From a virus, in the IMG/VR virus record IMGVR_UViG_3300027847_002828, positions 1 through 51,812 of that record: a DNA stretch of 51,812 bases, one strand, 5' to 3'. The notes below the pieces were generated by a model, which worked only from the letters and a program-made list of their open reading frames with translations, did no database searches and was not told the DNA's origin. Positions 17,096 to 25,214 of this stretch are shown one piece after another; the stretch's first letter is position 1; each line of letters starts with the position of its first letter. The translations under genes were made by a program, and so were the position numbers.

Positions 17096-18781
17096 CTAGC
17101 CCCTACCGGGTCCCATGTGAACGAACTCGTTTTCTTCTTCGCCGTTTTCGGCTTCCTGCCACTTCTGAAACGCTTTCCAGGCCGGTGACGGGTGTGCCTT
17201 TCCCGGTGTTGGCCTAGCATACTCGATATTGTGGGCTGCGAGGTATCTCAAACAGTCCATCAGGTGATTGTTGCGGTCAACAGGTTCCTCTTTTGCCTCT
17301 GAACCCACCACACGCTTGTGGTATCTGTAGAATTCCCGCTTCAAGTTGGGCGTTCTGTTGATGATGACCTTCATCTTGATCGTTCCGTCCGTCCTGACAG
17401 ACATCCACTCCCTCACAAGGCCTATGCCAGCCTGGATGTTGTCACTGCCTGGAACAAAATTGTTCGATGTCATCTCGCTTCGGACGTTGTAGCGACCGAA
17501 TGCGTCAGCATACTGCTGCTTGACCGTCCTGTTGAATCCCATCGGGGTCTGGCGACCGGCGCGGTTGTCGATGATGAACGTCTGAAAGGTTTTCCCGCCC
17601 ACCTTGGCAGCAACCATCCTCGCTGTTTCAGCCGCATCACACCGTCGAAGATACAGCTCGTCGTACAGGACGACATGATCCCCCAGGGATGGCGGGGGAA
17701 CGGCAACAAACAGGATGGCACAGACGACATGGCCAGGGTCGAGAGCGAGATACCGACACCAGTCGTCCGGGGGAACCCCATTGTTCTTCCTGATTGCCTC
17801 GTCAACCTTGTCCTCAAGCTCGACCGTTTTCTTTGGGGTCCCGTGAAGTTCCTCTGAGAAACTCGGGTACACCAGAACTGTGTCCGTGATGAATTCACCG
17901 AGGTCTCTGGACCGAACTTCTTCCGGGCTTCGCTTCGACCACGCCTCAATACGCTTCCGCTTCTCGTTCTTGTCAATGAAGGGGTTGTCACTGTATCTGA
18001 GCGTGACCTCGAAGACGTCGGGGTCCTTCCGCTTCTTCTGTTCCGAGGCCCGCTCACTCATCTCGATAAGGGCATCGTTCTTGGAGTGAGGCCACACCGA
18101 CCAGATCATTCGCCCTTTGCGGTCAGACAACCGTGCCTGGTACTCAGGGATGTGACGGGGATATTCGATGTCCTCGTCGATGTGAATGAGGTCAACCGGA
18201 TCGCCCTGCTTAGGCTCACCATGAGAACTGAAGGCGTGTATTTCCGTGCCATTCAGAAGCCTGCAAACAGTGAATACACGCTCTCCTTTGTTCTCCCAAG
18301 CCCACCCCTTTGGCTCGATCAGACGCGGGGGGATGAGTGGCGGAGCTTCCTTGGACTTTTCCTCGTGGGCAGCGTCATATTCGTTCCATGGACAGAACGG
18401 TCGCCACTCCGTCGTGATCTCATCCTTGATGATCCGGAATGCACCCGGTCGGAACAGCATTCTGTGGATAGTTCCGCCGATATGACGTTGATCGTACCCC
18501 ACCACCCAGATGAGCAAACCCCTGTCCCTGGGGTACTTGAAGGGCATTGGCCCGTCGTCTGTGTATATCGGCATACCCGTGGCTGCGGACGCTGTTTCAG
18601 CAAACGCCGACATCGACTTTCCTGATCGGTTTCCGCCCCGGACTATGCGCTCACTGGCCATCGACAGATGGAACGGAATCTGGCTCTTCAGAGGCCTATA
18701 GATACGCAACGCCTCCGACCTGCGACGATGCTTCTCAGCCGCAGCCTTTCCGATGCGTTCCATCGCCTCTTTAGTTGTCAC
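17096..18781 (-). CDS. terL: Terminase large subunit
   Basis: The packaging motor ATPase and nuclease, 561 residues. The Walker A motif is GGNRSGKS at residues 49-56, and Walker B is DLIHIDED at about 197-204. The RNase H-like nuclease domain begins with YLALDPGHVV (Asp 348), continues with FIIDNRAGR (Asp 405) and ends with NNHLMDCLRYLA. The start is GTG 18781, overlapping the upstream stop by four bases (GTGA). Length and motif order are normal for the family. The gene order is unusual because terminase follows capsid genes in transcription. Confidence 0.95.
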   Translation of the reverse strand: MTTKEAMERIGKAAAEKHRRRSEALRIYRPLKSQIPFHLSMASERIVRGGNRSGKSMSAFAETASAATGMPIYTDDGPMPFKYPRDRGLLIWVVGYDQRHIGGTIHRMLFRPGAFRIIKDEITTEWRPFCPWNEYDAAHEEKSKEAPPLIPPRLIEPKGWAWENKGERVFTVCRLLNGTEIHAFSSHGEPKQGDPVDLIHIDEDIEYPRHIPEYQARLSDRKGRMIWSVWPHSKNDALIEMSERASEQKKRKDPDVFEVTLRYSDNPFIDKNEKRKRIEAWSKRSPEEVRSRDLGEFITDTVLVYPSFSEELHGTPKKTVELEDKVDEAIRKNNGVPPDDWCRYLALDPGHVVCAILFVAVPPPSLGDHVVLYDELYLRRCDAAETARMVAAKVGGKTFQTFIIDNRAGRQTPMGFNRTVKQQYADAFGRYNVRSEMTSNNFVPGSDNIQAGIGLVREWMSVRTDGTIKMKVIINRTPNLKREFYRYHKRVVGSEAKEEPVDRNNHLMDCLRYLAAHNIEYARPTPGKAHPSPAWKAFQKWQEAENGEEENEFVHMGPGRG

Positions 18782-19347
18782 GCAGTCTCCATTTCCGATT
18801 CAGCCGGGTCATGGATTTTCAGCCCATGCTTGTTGGCCAACTCGTTGATAAGCTCGGGACGGTTGTCGAGAAGACCGGCGACCATTTTGCCTATCTCCTC
18901 CTCAAGCTCATCGTCAGTCAGTGACGCCAAGTCGGGGGCGCTCTGGCGATGGTCGGCTGACAGGGAAGTTAGCCGGATTCCGACCGCGTAGAAGGCGTCC
19001 AGGACCAGCTTGCTGCCCGGCCTGTCGGTGGCGGCATCGTTGATGTGACGCATCCACTCGGCACAGAAAGCCTTGAGTCCGCCGAACTGCTCGTACATCT
19101 CTGCGGCGACTTCTGTCGGGTGCGGCACCTCGATCCTGTCACCACGGATGTCTGCAACCAGCTCCTTGAACATATCCTGCCGACCCTTCTTGCGTTCGTC
19201 GGCAGTTTTCTTCTTCCGGTCAGACTCCTGGCACGACTTGCACCAGCTTGACTGCCCGTTGGTTTTCTTACCTTTGTGAGCGTAGAAATCAGAGAGCTTC
19301 TTGGTCTTTCCACAGAAGCTGCATGGCTTGGTTCGTACCCCTACCAT
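18778..19347 (-). CDS. Zinc-ribbon protein, candidate terminase small subunit
   Basis: A 189-residue protein immediately upstream of TerL with a four-base overlap. The N-terminus holds a zinc-ribbon or HNH-like finger (CSFCGKTKKLSDFYAHKG, then WCKSCQ). The rest is helical and charged (AAEMYEQFGGLKAFCAEWMR ... LTDDELEEEIGKMVAGLL). Position and a helical, acidic C-terminal half fit a small terminase, but the zinc finger is atypical. ATG 19347 is preferred, with GGGGTGG before it. An in-frame ATG at 19392 would lie inside the preceding gene. Confidence 0.55.
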   Translation of the reverse strand: MVGVRTKPCSFCGKTKKLSDFYAHKGKKTNGQSSWCKSCQESDRKKKTADERKKGRQDMFKELVADIRGDRIEVPHPTEVAAEMYEQFGGLKAFCAEWMRHINDAATDRPGSKLVLDAFYAVGIRLTSLSADHRQSAPDLASLTDDELEEEIGKMVAGLLDNRPELINELANKHGLKIHDPAESEMETA

Positions 19348-19357
19348 GTCACCACCC

Positions 19358-20260
19358 CTATCTAGGAACCTTGAATGGACGCTGCGGGACATCCCAGGAC
19401 CTGTCCAGCCCTGATGTGAAATCGACGTGTTTCCGCTTTTCGTTTTCCGGAAGTCTCGTCGGCGCTATTTTCAACAGCCTGTCACTGACCATGGACGGGG
19501 TCACAAGCTGGGGTTTTCCTACAACCTTGGGCTTCCAGTGTCCTGCCCAGGCGTCCCAGTTCACACACACCGGGTTGTATCCCCATTCACACTCTCCCTT
19601 GAGGCTTAGGTCTCTGGTCGCAGTCACATCCTCGGTTGAGCACTTCTGTGACTCGTAGACGTCCTCGTACTCATAGTAAAACCACGGGTTGTCGCCCTTT
19701 TCTTTTGGCTCAGTCAGGTCAAACACCGACACGTCACAGAGAATAAGACCTGTCGGAAGGGCGGCAACGTGTTCAATACCACCTCTCTCGAAAGCCTCCT
19801 CCCGTGTGAATTGACCCAGCTTCATATCAACCTCATCCGGAGTATCCGACTCCATTCCTCTCCAACGGAACACATAAATATTTTCTTCCGGAGGTGGGCC
19901 ACAGTAGGGAGCCGCGACAACAAGAGGCTTACCATATTCGATCATGTAGTCCAGGGACGATGACCAGAACGGCTTGGCTTCCAGGTCCTGCCCAAGGAGA
20001 AGGTCGGGAGCCATATCGCTGTCAAGCATCAACAGCAGGTCGTAGTTTTCCTCTCTGGCTAAACGAACTGCGCGGTTGCGGGTCATGGTGATCGGCGTGT
20101 CCGCCATGTCCACCAGGTTAACCCTGCCAATCCGAGAGTCCGCTTTCATCTCCGGAATGGATCTCAGGAGCCAGTCACGCACGTCAGGATGTTCAGACTT
20201 CATCCCCCCGTTGCCACCGTAACTAAATGTGCATATCAGTACGTCATGCTTCATCGGCAT
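19358..20260 (-). CDS. Glycosyltransferase-like protein (GT-A fold)
   Basis: A 300-residue protein. HDVLICTFSYGG opens a Rossmann-type strand. DTPITMTRNRAVRLAREE is followed by the metal-binding LLLMLDSDMAPDL, typical of GT-A enzymes. A His/Trp/Cys-containing acceptor region follows. It sits between a head gene and the terminase block, so head glycosylation or surface modification is plausible. ATG 20260 has GAGAG before it; ATG 20254 is a second option. Acceptor unknown. Confidence 0.75.
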   Translation of the reverse strand: MPMKHDVLICTFSYGGNGGMKSEHPDVRDWLLRSIPEMKADSRIGRVNLVDMADTPITMTRNRAVRLAREENYDLLLMLDSDMAPDLLLGQDLEAKPFWSSSLDYMIEYGKPLVVAAPYCGPPPEENIYVFRWRGMESDTPDEVDMKLGQFTREEAFERGGIEHVAALPTGLILCDVSVFDLTEPKEKGDNPWFYYEYEDVYESQKCSTEDVTATRDLSLKGECEWGYNPVCVNWDAWAGHWKPKVVGKPQLVTPSMVSDRLLKIAPTRLPENEKRKHVDFTSGLDRSWDVPQRPFKVPR

Positions 20261-20339
20261 TGTTGTCTCTCTTGTTGTGCGCCAAACTGAAACTCAAGCC
20301 TCCCATGCCACCACTACCGCCATGCTCTCTACAAACGAA

Positions 20340-20375
20340 TAGCCGCTGCTCGGTCGTGGCACCGAACAGCGGCTA
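20340..20375 (-). terminator. Strong hairpin after the 204-aa head gene (possible terminator or processing site)
   Basis: TAGCCGCTG (20340-20348) pairs with CAGCGGCTA (20367-20375). An inner TCGGT/ACCGA stem follows one mismatch, leaving a six-base loop. On the leftward strand it follows the capsid-associated gene, and the bases after it are only weakly T-rich (TTCGTTTG). It could attenuate the late operon or protect the capsid message. Confidence 0.6.
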
Positions 20376-20396
20376 CCGTCTCGGTGCCGGCAGTCT

Positions 20397-21011
20397 CTAT
20401 CTGATTGACAGGTCAATCAGCGTGTCTGTGTTAGTATCACCGGCTGTTCGTGCCGTGATAGCCGTGCCAATGGCATTCTGGCTGACTAGCAATGCATCAG
20501 CACCTGTCGCTGCCGCTGCGGCATTTCTGTCAAACCTACCACTCTCAGTCGCCCCGGCTGTGCTGGCGGCGGCTGTCTTGGCATGAACGGGATCATTGAT
20601 CGCGGCGGCCAAACCCAGGGTGGTATACGACGACTTGACCAGGCACGGACCCTTGACAATGATCCAGCAAATGTCGTCATCAAGGCAGCCAGCGGCGGGG
20701 AGGTGGTCGTCTACCACGCCCGCAACTTTCTGACTGTACGAATTTGCATTTCCGTCCACTTCCTTGCCAATTGCATCAGTCTTGAACTGGACAATTGTCT
20801 TAGGCAGCAGGGCAACCCCGCTGACGTTCCGAACGGCGATAGCGACCACGTCACCGTTGCTACGGTGCTTGGTTTCGTCTGACGGGTCCGTGTCCTGAAA
20901 GACGTGAACCTGTCCGAGAATTGAGGTCCCTGGCAAGTCTGACGAATCAACCGTCTTCCCGTGAAAGAACGTCCGCCCTCTGGCGAAAGGTGCTACTGCT
21001 CGGTCTGGCAT
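20397..21011 (-). CDS. Putative capsid decoration or head-stabilising protein
   Basis: A 204-residue, Ala/Thr/Asp-rich protein directly downstream of the major capsid gene. It is rich in predicted beta structure (GDVVAIAVRNVSGVALLP, CWIIVKGPCLVKSSYTTLGL) and ends in Thr/Asp-rich strands. Small proteins here are often head decoration proteins. A GGAGGATACGAG leader precedes ATG 21011. A strong hairpin lies just after the stop. Confidence 0.6.
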   Translation of the reverse strand: MPDRAVAPFARGRTFFHGKTVDSSDLPGTSILGQVHVFQDTDPSDETKHRSNGDVVAIAVRNVSGVALLPKTIVQFKTDAIGKEVDGNANSYSQKVAGVVDDHLPAAGCLDDDICWIIVKGPCLVKSSYTTLGLAAAINDPVHAKTAAASTAGATESGRFDRNAAAAATGADALLVSQNAIGTAITARTAGDTNTDTLIDLSIR

Positions 21012-21069
21012 CTCGTATCCTCCGTGAGGCTCTCTATTTTATTGTGTCCAAGTGCGTAACGTCTCTTTG

Positions 21070-22170
21070 CTAGGCAATTGCTGCCAGCTTCGCGAAGTGC
21101 TTGGGATTGTAACGCACGTTGCCGAAGAACCCTACGAGGAACAACCAGGCGTCCGTCTTGATGTCGTACTCGGGGCCACGGGAGGAGAACAGCACACTGT
21201 CGAGGCTGCCTAGCTCCATCTGATCCACGTTCAGTCCGTATCCAACATCGGCGGGAACGTCGAAGTCGGTGTCGATCATCACTCCGTCCTGATTCAACAC
21301 GTCGTCGAATCCTAGGTCCTGAGCACCCTTGTGCGGAACCATGATCCGCCGGAGGGATTCGATCTTGTTCTTGTATCCGTAGAACAAGTTACCGGCCAGA
21401 AGATAGATATCAGGCCGCCCGTCCTTGCCGGAAGTCTGAGTCAGCCAGATCGTTGACTGCCGGAGAACCCGCTCGCAGTTGTTGTCCCAGGATGTCGAGG
21501 ACGTTCCCCAACCTGAGCTGCTGTAGTTGATGATCTTCGGAGAGATGTAGTCATACTCCGGGTCGCCGTTGCCGTCCGGCCAGTCCGTCGCAGCATTGGC
21601 GTTCGGACTGGTTGTCAGGTCGGTACTCCACGAGCCACCCTCGTTGGCCAACGCCGTGGACTTGCCACCGTAGGTATCACTCGGCTGTGCGATACGGTCG
21701 GCGGCGACAGTCGTGCCCGTTCCGAAGAAACTCTCCAGTCCGTGCAGACGGTTCTCGTTGCCGGTCGCGTAACCGTCAATGAAAAACTCTCCGCAGAACT
21801 TGTTGCGGAGAGACTTGGTCAGCGTCGGCATGATCCGGTCGTAGCGTTTGACAATGGCGATGTCGCCCTTGTTCTCCAAACGCTCTTTCTCCGTCATCAT
21901 GTCCGTGGCTTTGTAGCCACGCCAGTCGATCTTGAGCTGACGCAGAAGATCGTGCCGGGAGAAGTCAATAGTTCCGCCGTCGCCGTAGGCGCTGACGGGC
22001 TGCTCTGCGTATTCGACATCCCAGTTGCACTCGTGGGATGACTCGTTGAACGTGATCCGGCCCTTCTGGCGGACCATCGTCAGGATGAGCCTGTTCCGTA
22101 TCGTGTTGTCAGCAGCTCCCGAGAGATACTTCGGAGCCGTGCTATGAATAATCCCAATCCACTCTGCCAT
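21070..22170 (-). CDS. Major capsid protein
   Basis: A 366-residue protein directly after the scaffold gene, the usual arrangement. Segments such as ITFNESSHECNWDVEY, AYGDGGTIDFSRHDLLRQLK and DIYLLAGNLFYGYKNKIESL, with aromatic-rich strands and a basic C-terminus (GNVRYNPKHFAKLAAIA), fit the HK97-like capsid fold. AGGAGA precedes ATG 22170. The call rests mainly on gene order, size and composition. Confidence 0.8.
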   Translation of the reverse strand: MAEWIGIIHSTAPKYLSGAADNTIRNRLILTMVRQKGRITFNESSHECNWDVEYAEQPVSAYGDGGTIDFSRHDLLRQLKIDWRGYKATDMMTEKERLENKGDIAIVKRYDRIMPTLTKSLRNKFCGEFFIDGYATGNENRLHGLESFFGTGTTVAADRIAQPSDTYGGKSTALANEGGSWSTDLTTSPNANAATDWPDGNGDPEYDYISPKIINYSSSGWGTSSTSWDNNCERVLRQSTIWLTQTSGKDGRPDIYLLAGNLFYGYKNKIESLRRIMVPHKGAQDLGFDDVLNQDGVMIDTDFDVPADVGYGLNVDQMELGSLDSVLFSSRGPEYDIKTDAWLFLVGFFGNVRYNPKHFAKLAAIA

Positions 22171-22184
22171 CTGTCAGTCTCCTA

Positions 22185-23309
22185 TCAGCCGTTTTGCGGA
22201 AGCAACCCTCGTTCTCGCATTTCTAATTCAGCGAGCTGAAGGAATGACGAATCGCCATTTTGCGGGATGCCACTCCGCTCTGAACTGTCGATTGTGCCCG
22301 ACTGGTTGGGTTGGTGATAAGCACCCTGCAATCCACGCTCTAGGAATGTCTGGTTTTGTTCCGGCTCTGTCAACCCCGGTTCTTGGTACTCTGGCTGGGC
22401 CTGTTGTTGATATTGCTGTTGCGCAAGAGATTGTTGCTGGTACTGCTGGTTAGCGTACCCCATTCCTGTCTCAAGCATATCCCTCTGCAACAGTCCTGAC
22501 GCAAGGTCCCTGATCTCTTTCGCGTCAGTTACTCCGGACGACCTGAGACGCCTTGCGTACTCCTGCATCTTGTGACCGGCAGGAGTCAGCATCTCTCCTC
22601 CAGAATCGTCAACCAGCCGGTTTCCCTGGTTGTCCAACTGAAAGAAAATCGACTTGTTCTCGTCGAGGAAATCTCGTGCAGTTGACCTTTCCCTAATCCC
22701 GTCTACTGCGTCCCTGACCCGGCTCTCGACCATGTTTTCGACACGATCATTGAGTCCCTCCCACATGAAGTCATGCGGGTTCTCCCAGAACCTCTGTCCC
22801 TCCTTGCGGAGGTATTCCCGATACTCGTTCGCCTTCTGAGCGACAATCGGATTGACGTGCTGATAACGCGGAACGAACTGCCCACTATCCGGATCCAGCT
22901 TCACCAGAGCGTCCCAGTCCTGGTCGTACTCCGGAGGGTTCCACGAGCTGGCAGGAGCTGATTCCGGTGTCGGAGGATAGTACGGTTCATCGTACTGGGC
23001 CGAACGATCCTGCTGCTGCTGGGCCAGCCAGGCGTTCTGCATCTCGCTCATCTGCCCCTGCATCTGGGGGATGGTCGCTAGACCCTGCTCCAAAGCCTGC
23101 ACGAACGTCGCGTCGTCCTCGAACTGGCTAACGTCGTAACCCCGTTCCGCGAACGCCTGCCTCGCTGACGACTCAGTGGCCGCTGGGGGTGCGTTGTACT
23201 GCTGGTTGATCTCCTCCAACCCCTGCTCAAATGTCGGCTCGGGTGTCGGTGCCTGCTCTGGAGTGGGCTGCTGGGGGACGCCTGGTTGCTCGGAGTAGCC
23301 AGTTGACAT
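22185..23309 (-). CDS. Capsid scaffolding protein
   Basis: A 374-residue, Gln/Glu/Pro-rich, highly charged protein ahead of the capsid gene. The N-terminal 40 residues are Pro-rich and disordered. Helical Glu/Gln segments follow (FVQALEQGLATIPQMQGQMS, then AWLAQQQQDRS; RVENMVESRVRDAVDGIRER), and another Gln-rich stretch lies near the end. These are typical of scaffold proteins, which guide procapsid assembly and then leave. The AGGTGA site is five bases before ATG 23309. It heads the late operon. Confidence 0.75.
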   Translation of the reverse strand: MSTGYSEQPGVPQQPTPEQAPTPEPTFEQGLEEINQQYNAPPAATESSARQAFAERGYDVSQFEDDATFVQALEQGLATIPQMQGQMSEMQNAWLAQQQQDRSAQYDEPYYPPTPESAPASSWNPPEYDQDWDALVKLDPDSGQFVPRYQHVNPIVAQKANEYREYLRKEGQRFWENPHDFMWEGLNDRVENMVESRVRDAVDGIRERSTARDFLDENKSIFFQLDNQGNRLVDDSGGEMLTPAGHKMQEYARRLRSSGVTDAKEIRDLASGLLQRDMLETGMGYANQQYQQQSLAQQQYQQQAQPEYQEPGLTEPEQNQTFLERGLQGAYHQPNQSGTIDSSERSGIPQNGDSSFLQLAELEMRERGLLPQNG

Positions 23310-23339
23310 CAGTCACCTCTCATGCTGGTTGACACCAAA

Positions 23340-23368
23340 GTTGTACACGGCCCGGTTTTCTTTTGCAA
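23340..23368 (-). promoter_or_regulatory. Candidate leftward promoter for the late operon
   Basis: On the minus strand TTGCAA (23368-23363) and TACAAC (23345-23340) are separated by 17 bases, 31 bases before the scaffold ATG. The match is moderate. It lies back to back with a rightward promoter. Confidence 0.5.
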
Positions 23369-23384
23369 TTGACAATTTTGTCGC

Positions 23385-23413
23385 TTGACATCGGTTTGCG
23401 TTTTTTGTAAATT
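23385..23413 (+). promoter_or_regulatory. Candidate rightward promoter for the early block
   Basis: TTGACA (23385-23390), a 17-base spacer and TAAATT (23408-23413) form a good sigma-70-like promoter. It starts the rightward operon whose first gene has a GGAG site six bases before ATG 23432. The CGGTTTGCGTTTTTT spacer is echoed at 27534. Confidence 0.65.
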
Positions 23414-23431
23414 TTGAAAGTCTTGGAGAAA

Positions 23432-23716
23432 ATGACAATGACGCTCAAAATCACAGACGACAAACTTATTCCAGTTTCTGCTGTTTCCAAAATCCTGCCG
23501 CACGTCAGCTACGGGACGGTCAGGAACTGGTACATGAAGGGCTGCGTTTCCCACGCTACGGGAGAGCGGGTCACCCTGGATGTTATCCAGATCGGACACC
23601 GCTTCTTCACCAGCCGAGAGTCGGTTGACGAGTTTATAAAGAGGCTCAATGGTGGGGACGAGGACCGCTCTGTCAGAACGGCTGACACGAATACTGGAGT
23701 AACCTTCTGTGAGTGA
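23432..23716 (+). CDS. DUF1580-like small HTH protein
   Basis: A 94-residue protein. The core ITDDKLIPVSAVSKILPHV, then VSYGTVRNWYMKGC, VTLDVIQIGHRFFTSRESVD and EFIKRLN matches my memory of DUF1580, a planctomycete family of helix-turn-helix-like proteins (RxW-type recognition helix, then a strand pair, then a TSREAL-type turn). It is the first gene of the rightward operon, so it probably regulates it. ATG 23432 is chosen because TTGGAGAAA precedes it; a TTG further upstream is less likely. Family call from memory, not searched. Confidence 0.7.
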   Translation: MTMTLKITDDKLIPVSAVSKILPHVSYGTVRNWYMKGCVSHATGERVTLDVIQIGHRFFTSRESVDEFIKRLNGGDEDRSVRTADTNTGVTFCE

Positions 23717-24062
23717 AGGTGACGCCATCCGCAGAGCTGACGAACTGGAAACAGAACTTCGTGAAATCAAGGAGGAGAACTACAAACTCAAAAAGCGTGT
23801 TGAGAGGCTACTTGCTCCCGAGACTATGCTGACTGCTGACGGGTTCATCGAGGCGATCACGGGCATCTCGTATCGCTTCGGCCTGCCCCCGGTCGTTGCC
23901 TACGACTACGAACAATGTGTCGAGATCCTGAAAGACCGAGATGGCATGGACCATGGTCAGGCTGTCGATTTCATGGAGTTCAATGTCCTGGGAGCCTACG
24001 TTGGAGAACGCACACCCTGTTTCATAGACAAATCGTGGAGACCAGAAGATCATGGACACTAA
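23709..24062 (+). CDS. Hypothetical coiled-coil protein
   Basis: A 117-residue protein starting at GTG 23709, overlapping the previous stop by eight bases. Residues 8-35 form a strong coiled coil (DELETELREIKEENYKLKKR), which suggests dimerisation. A mixed domain with MLTADGFIEAITGISYRFG follows. It overlaps the SSB gene by 11 bases. No family was recognised; an early accessory protein is the best description. The GTG start lacks a good ribosome-binding site. Confidence 0.6.
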   Translation: MSEGDAIRRADELETELREIKEENYKLKKRVERLLAPETMLTADGFIEAITGISYRFGLPPVVAYDYEQCVEILKDRDGMDHGQAVDFMEFNVLGAYVGERTPCFIDKSWRPEDHGH

Positions 24063-24417
24063 CGAAGTCCGGCTGAGTGGAATTGTTGACAAGGCTACGA
24101 CCCGTAACGTGGGTCAGAAGAACACCCGGCTGCTTGAAGTGGACCTCAGACAGGAAGTCCCAGCTTGGAATGGAGAGCTGGAGAGCCAGGTGATTCGCTG
24201 CCAGTGCCTTGGACGGCAAGCAGAGGAGATTGGCGAGAAGGTTCAGGAGGGGCAGAAAATCCGCATCACCGGCAAGCTGGATGGCCGTGAGTGGAACGAC
24301 AAAATATTCATCAACTGCTCCATTCAGAGCGTTGAGGTCTTGACGGTCAACGAGCAAATGCAGGACCATCGAGTCAACGAACAGCCTAGAGTAGACGATA
24401 TGGAGGTCCCGTTCTGA
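24052..24417 (+). CDS. ssb: Single-stranded DNA-binding protein
   Basis: A 121-residue OB-fold protein. The N-terminus EVRLSGIVDKATTRNVGQKN, then LLEVDLRQEV and IRITGKLDGREWNDKIF, follows the SSB strand order. It ends with DDMEVPF, close to the acidic C-terminal tip (DDDIPF) by which SSB recruits partners. It would coat ssDNA during replication and Rad52-type recombination. Shorter than bacterial SSB but normal for phage. Confidence 0.85.
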   Translation: MDTNEVRLSGIVDKATTRNVGQKNTRLLEVDLRQEVPAWNGELESQVIRCQCLGRQAEEIGEKVQEGQKIRITGKLDGREWNDKIFINCSIQSVEVLTVNEQMQDHRVNEQPRVDDMEVPF

Positions 24418-24441
24418 TCCTACTCATCAACGGAGGGAGCC

Positions 24442-24687
24442 GTGTCCAGAGACGACAACTCACTGCTTGGAGACATGATAACTACGCAAACGAAGCCGCT
24501 GAAAAACGTGATATCCAAGTATCGCAAGAGCGGCCCTGGCTCAGAGATGTCTTCGTCTCTAGCCGGGAAGCCACAGACAGTTATCGACACTGTCAACGGC
24601 AGGGTAGACGTCATGAGAATCAGGTACGAACAAGGGCTTGACCTGTGGACAGGAGAGCCTCTGGAGAAAACGAAAGGAACCAAATGA
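24442..24687 (+). CDS. Small hypothetical protein
   Basis: An 81-residue basic protein starting at GTG 24442, with GGAGGGAGCC just upstream. It contains SKYRKSGPGSEMSSSLAGKP and ends in a Lys-rich tail. No domain recognised. Its stop overlaps the next start as ATGA. It may be a small DNA-handling or host-interaction protein of the early operon. Confidence 0.6.
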   Translation: MSRDDNSLLGDMITTQTKPLKNVISKYRKSGPGSEMSSSLAGKPQTVIDTVNGRVDVMRIRYEQGLDLWTGEPLEKTKGTK

Positions 24688-24953
24688 GCAAGTTTACGGA
24701 CGATCCCGAAAACGCCGAGGTGGGCGATCTCACAGGACTGAGCAAGAACCAGTGCTTCTTGGACGGCGTTGAGTTCGGTATTTTCGTGCACGCAAACAGC
24801 GTAGCTGTGCTTCAGGGAGCAACTGAAAGGCACGAGATGGGGTCGCGTCATCGTGGGCGATTGGAGATGTTTTTCGAGGTCAACGGCGGAACTGTGGCAG
24901 ACATCAAGTGGATCAATGACGATTTAGTATCAGTGGAGATAGGCCATGCCTGA
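24684..24953 (+). CDS. Small hypothetical protein (89 aa)
   Basis: An acidic, soluble protein starting MSKFTDDPENAEVGDLTGLS, coupled by ATGA to the preceding gene. ATG 24684 is chosen because an in-frame upstream ATG at 24645 would lie inside the neighbour. It contains a strand-rich core (FGIFVHANSVAVLQGA, LEMFFEVNGGTVADIKW). Function not recognised. Confidence 0.6.
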   Translation: MSKFTDDPENAEVGDLTGLSKNQCFLDGVEFGIFVHANSVAVLQGATERHEMGSRHRGRLEMFFEVNGGTVADIKWINDDLVSVEIGHA

Positions 24954-25212
24954 CGGACAACAATGCGACAATTGCATATTCTGGACATCACACCAGAGCG
25001 GACAGGCTGGCGAGTGCTCGGCCATGTCCAACACCGACCCGGGCAACATCGTCAGGATGATCCTGATCCGGATGAATCCCGAGACAGGAGACTGGCAGCC
25101 GAACTTCGACCGTAACGTCTCCGTTGCGGTTGGCACATCGCCCACGTTCTTTTGCTCCATGCACCAGCCTGCCCAAACCCCTGACCAGGCACCTGCTGTT
25201 CAACAGGAGTAA
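24946..25212 (+). CDS. Small Cys-containing hypothetical protein
   Basis: An 88-residue protein. Cys residues occur in DNCIFWTSHQSGQAGECSAM near the start and in PTFFCSMHQPA near the end. The pattern could bind a metal ion, but the spacing is not a textbook finger. It overlaps the preceding gene by eight bases and lies two bases from the methyltransferase. Family not recognised. Confidence 0.55.
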   Translation: MPDGQQCDNCIFWTSHQSGQAGECSAMSNTDPGNIVRMILIRMNPETGDWQPNFDRNVSVAVGTSPTFFCSMHQPAQTPDQAPAVQQE

Positions 25213-25214
25213 CG

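Noticed and set aside
23309-23770. 153-aa leftward frame opposite the DUF1580-like gene
   Set aside because: It runs through the divergent promoter region and opposes a gene with a recognised family and ribosome-binding site. Its sequence is Ser/Arg-rich without structure.
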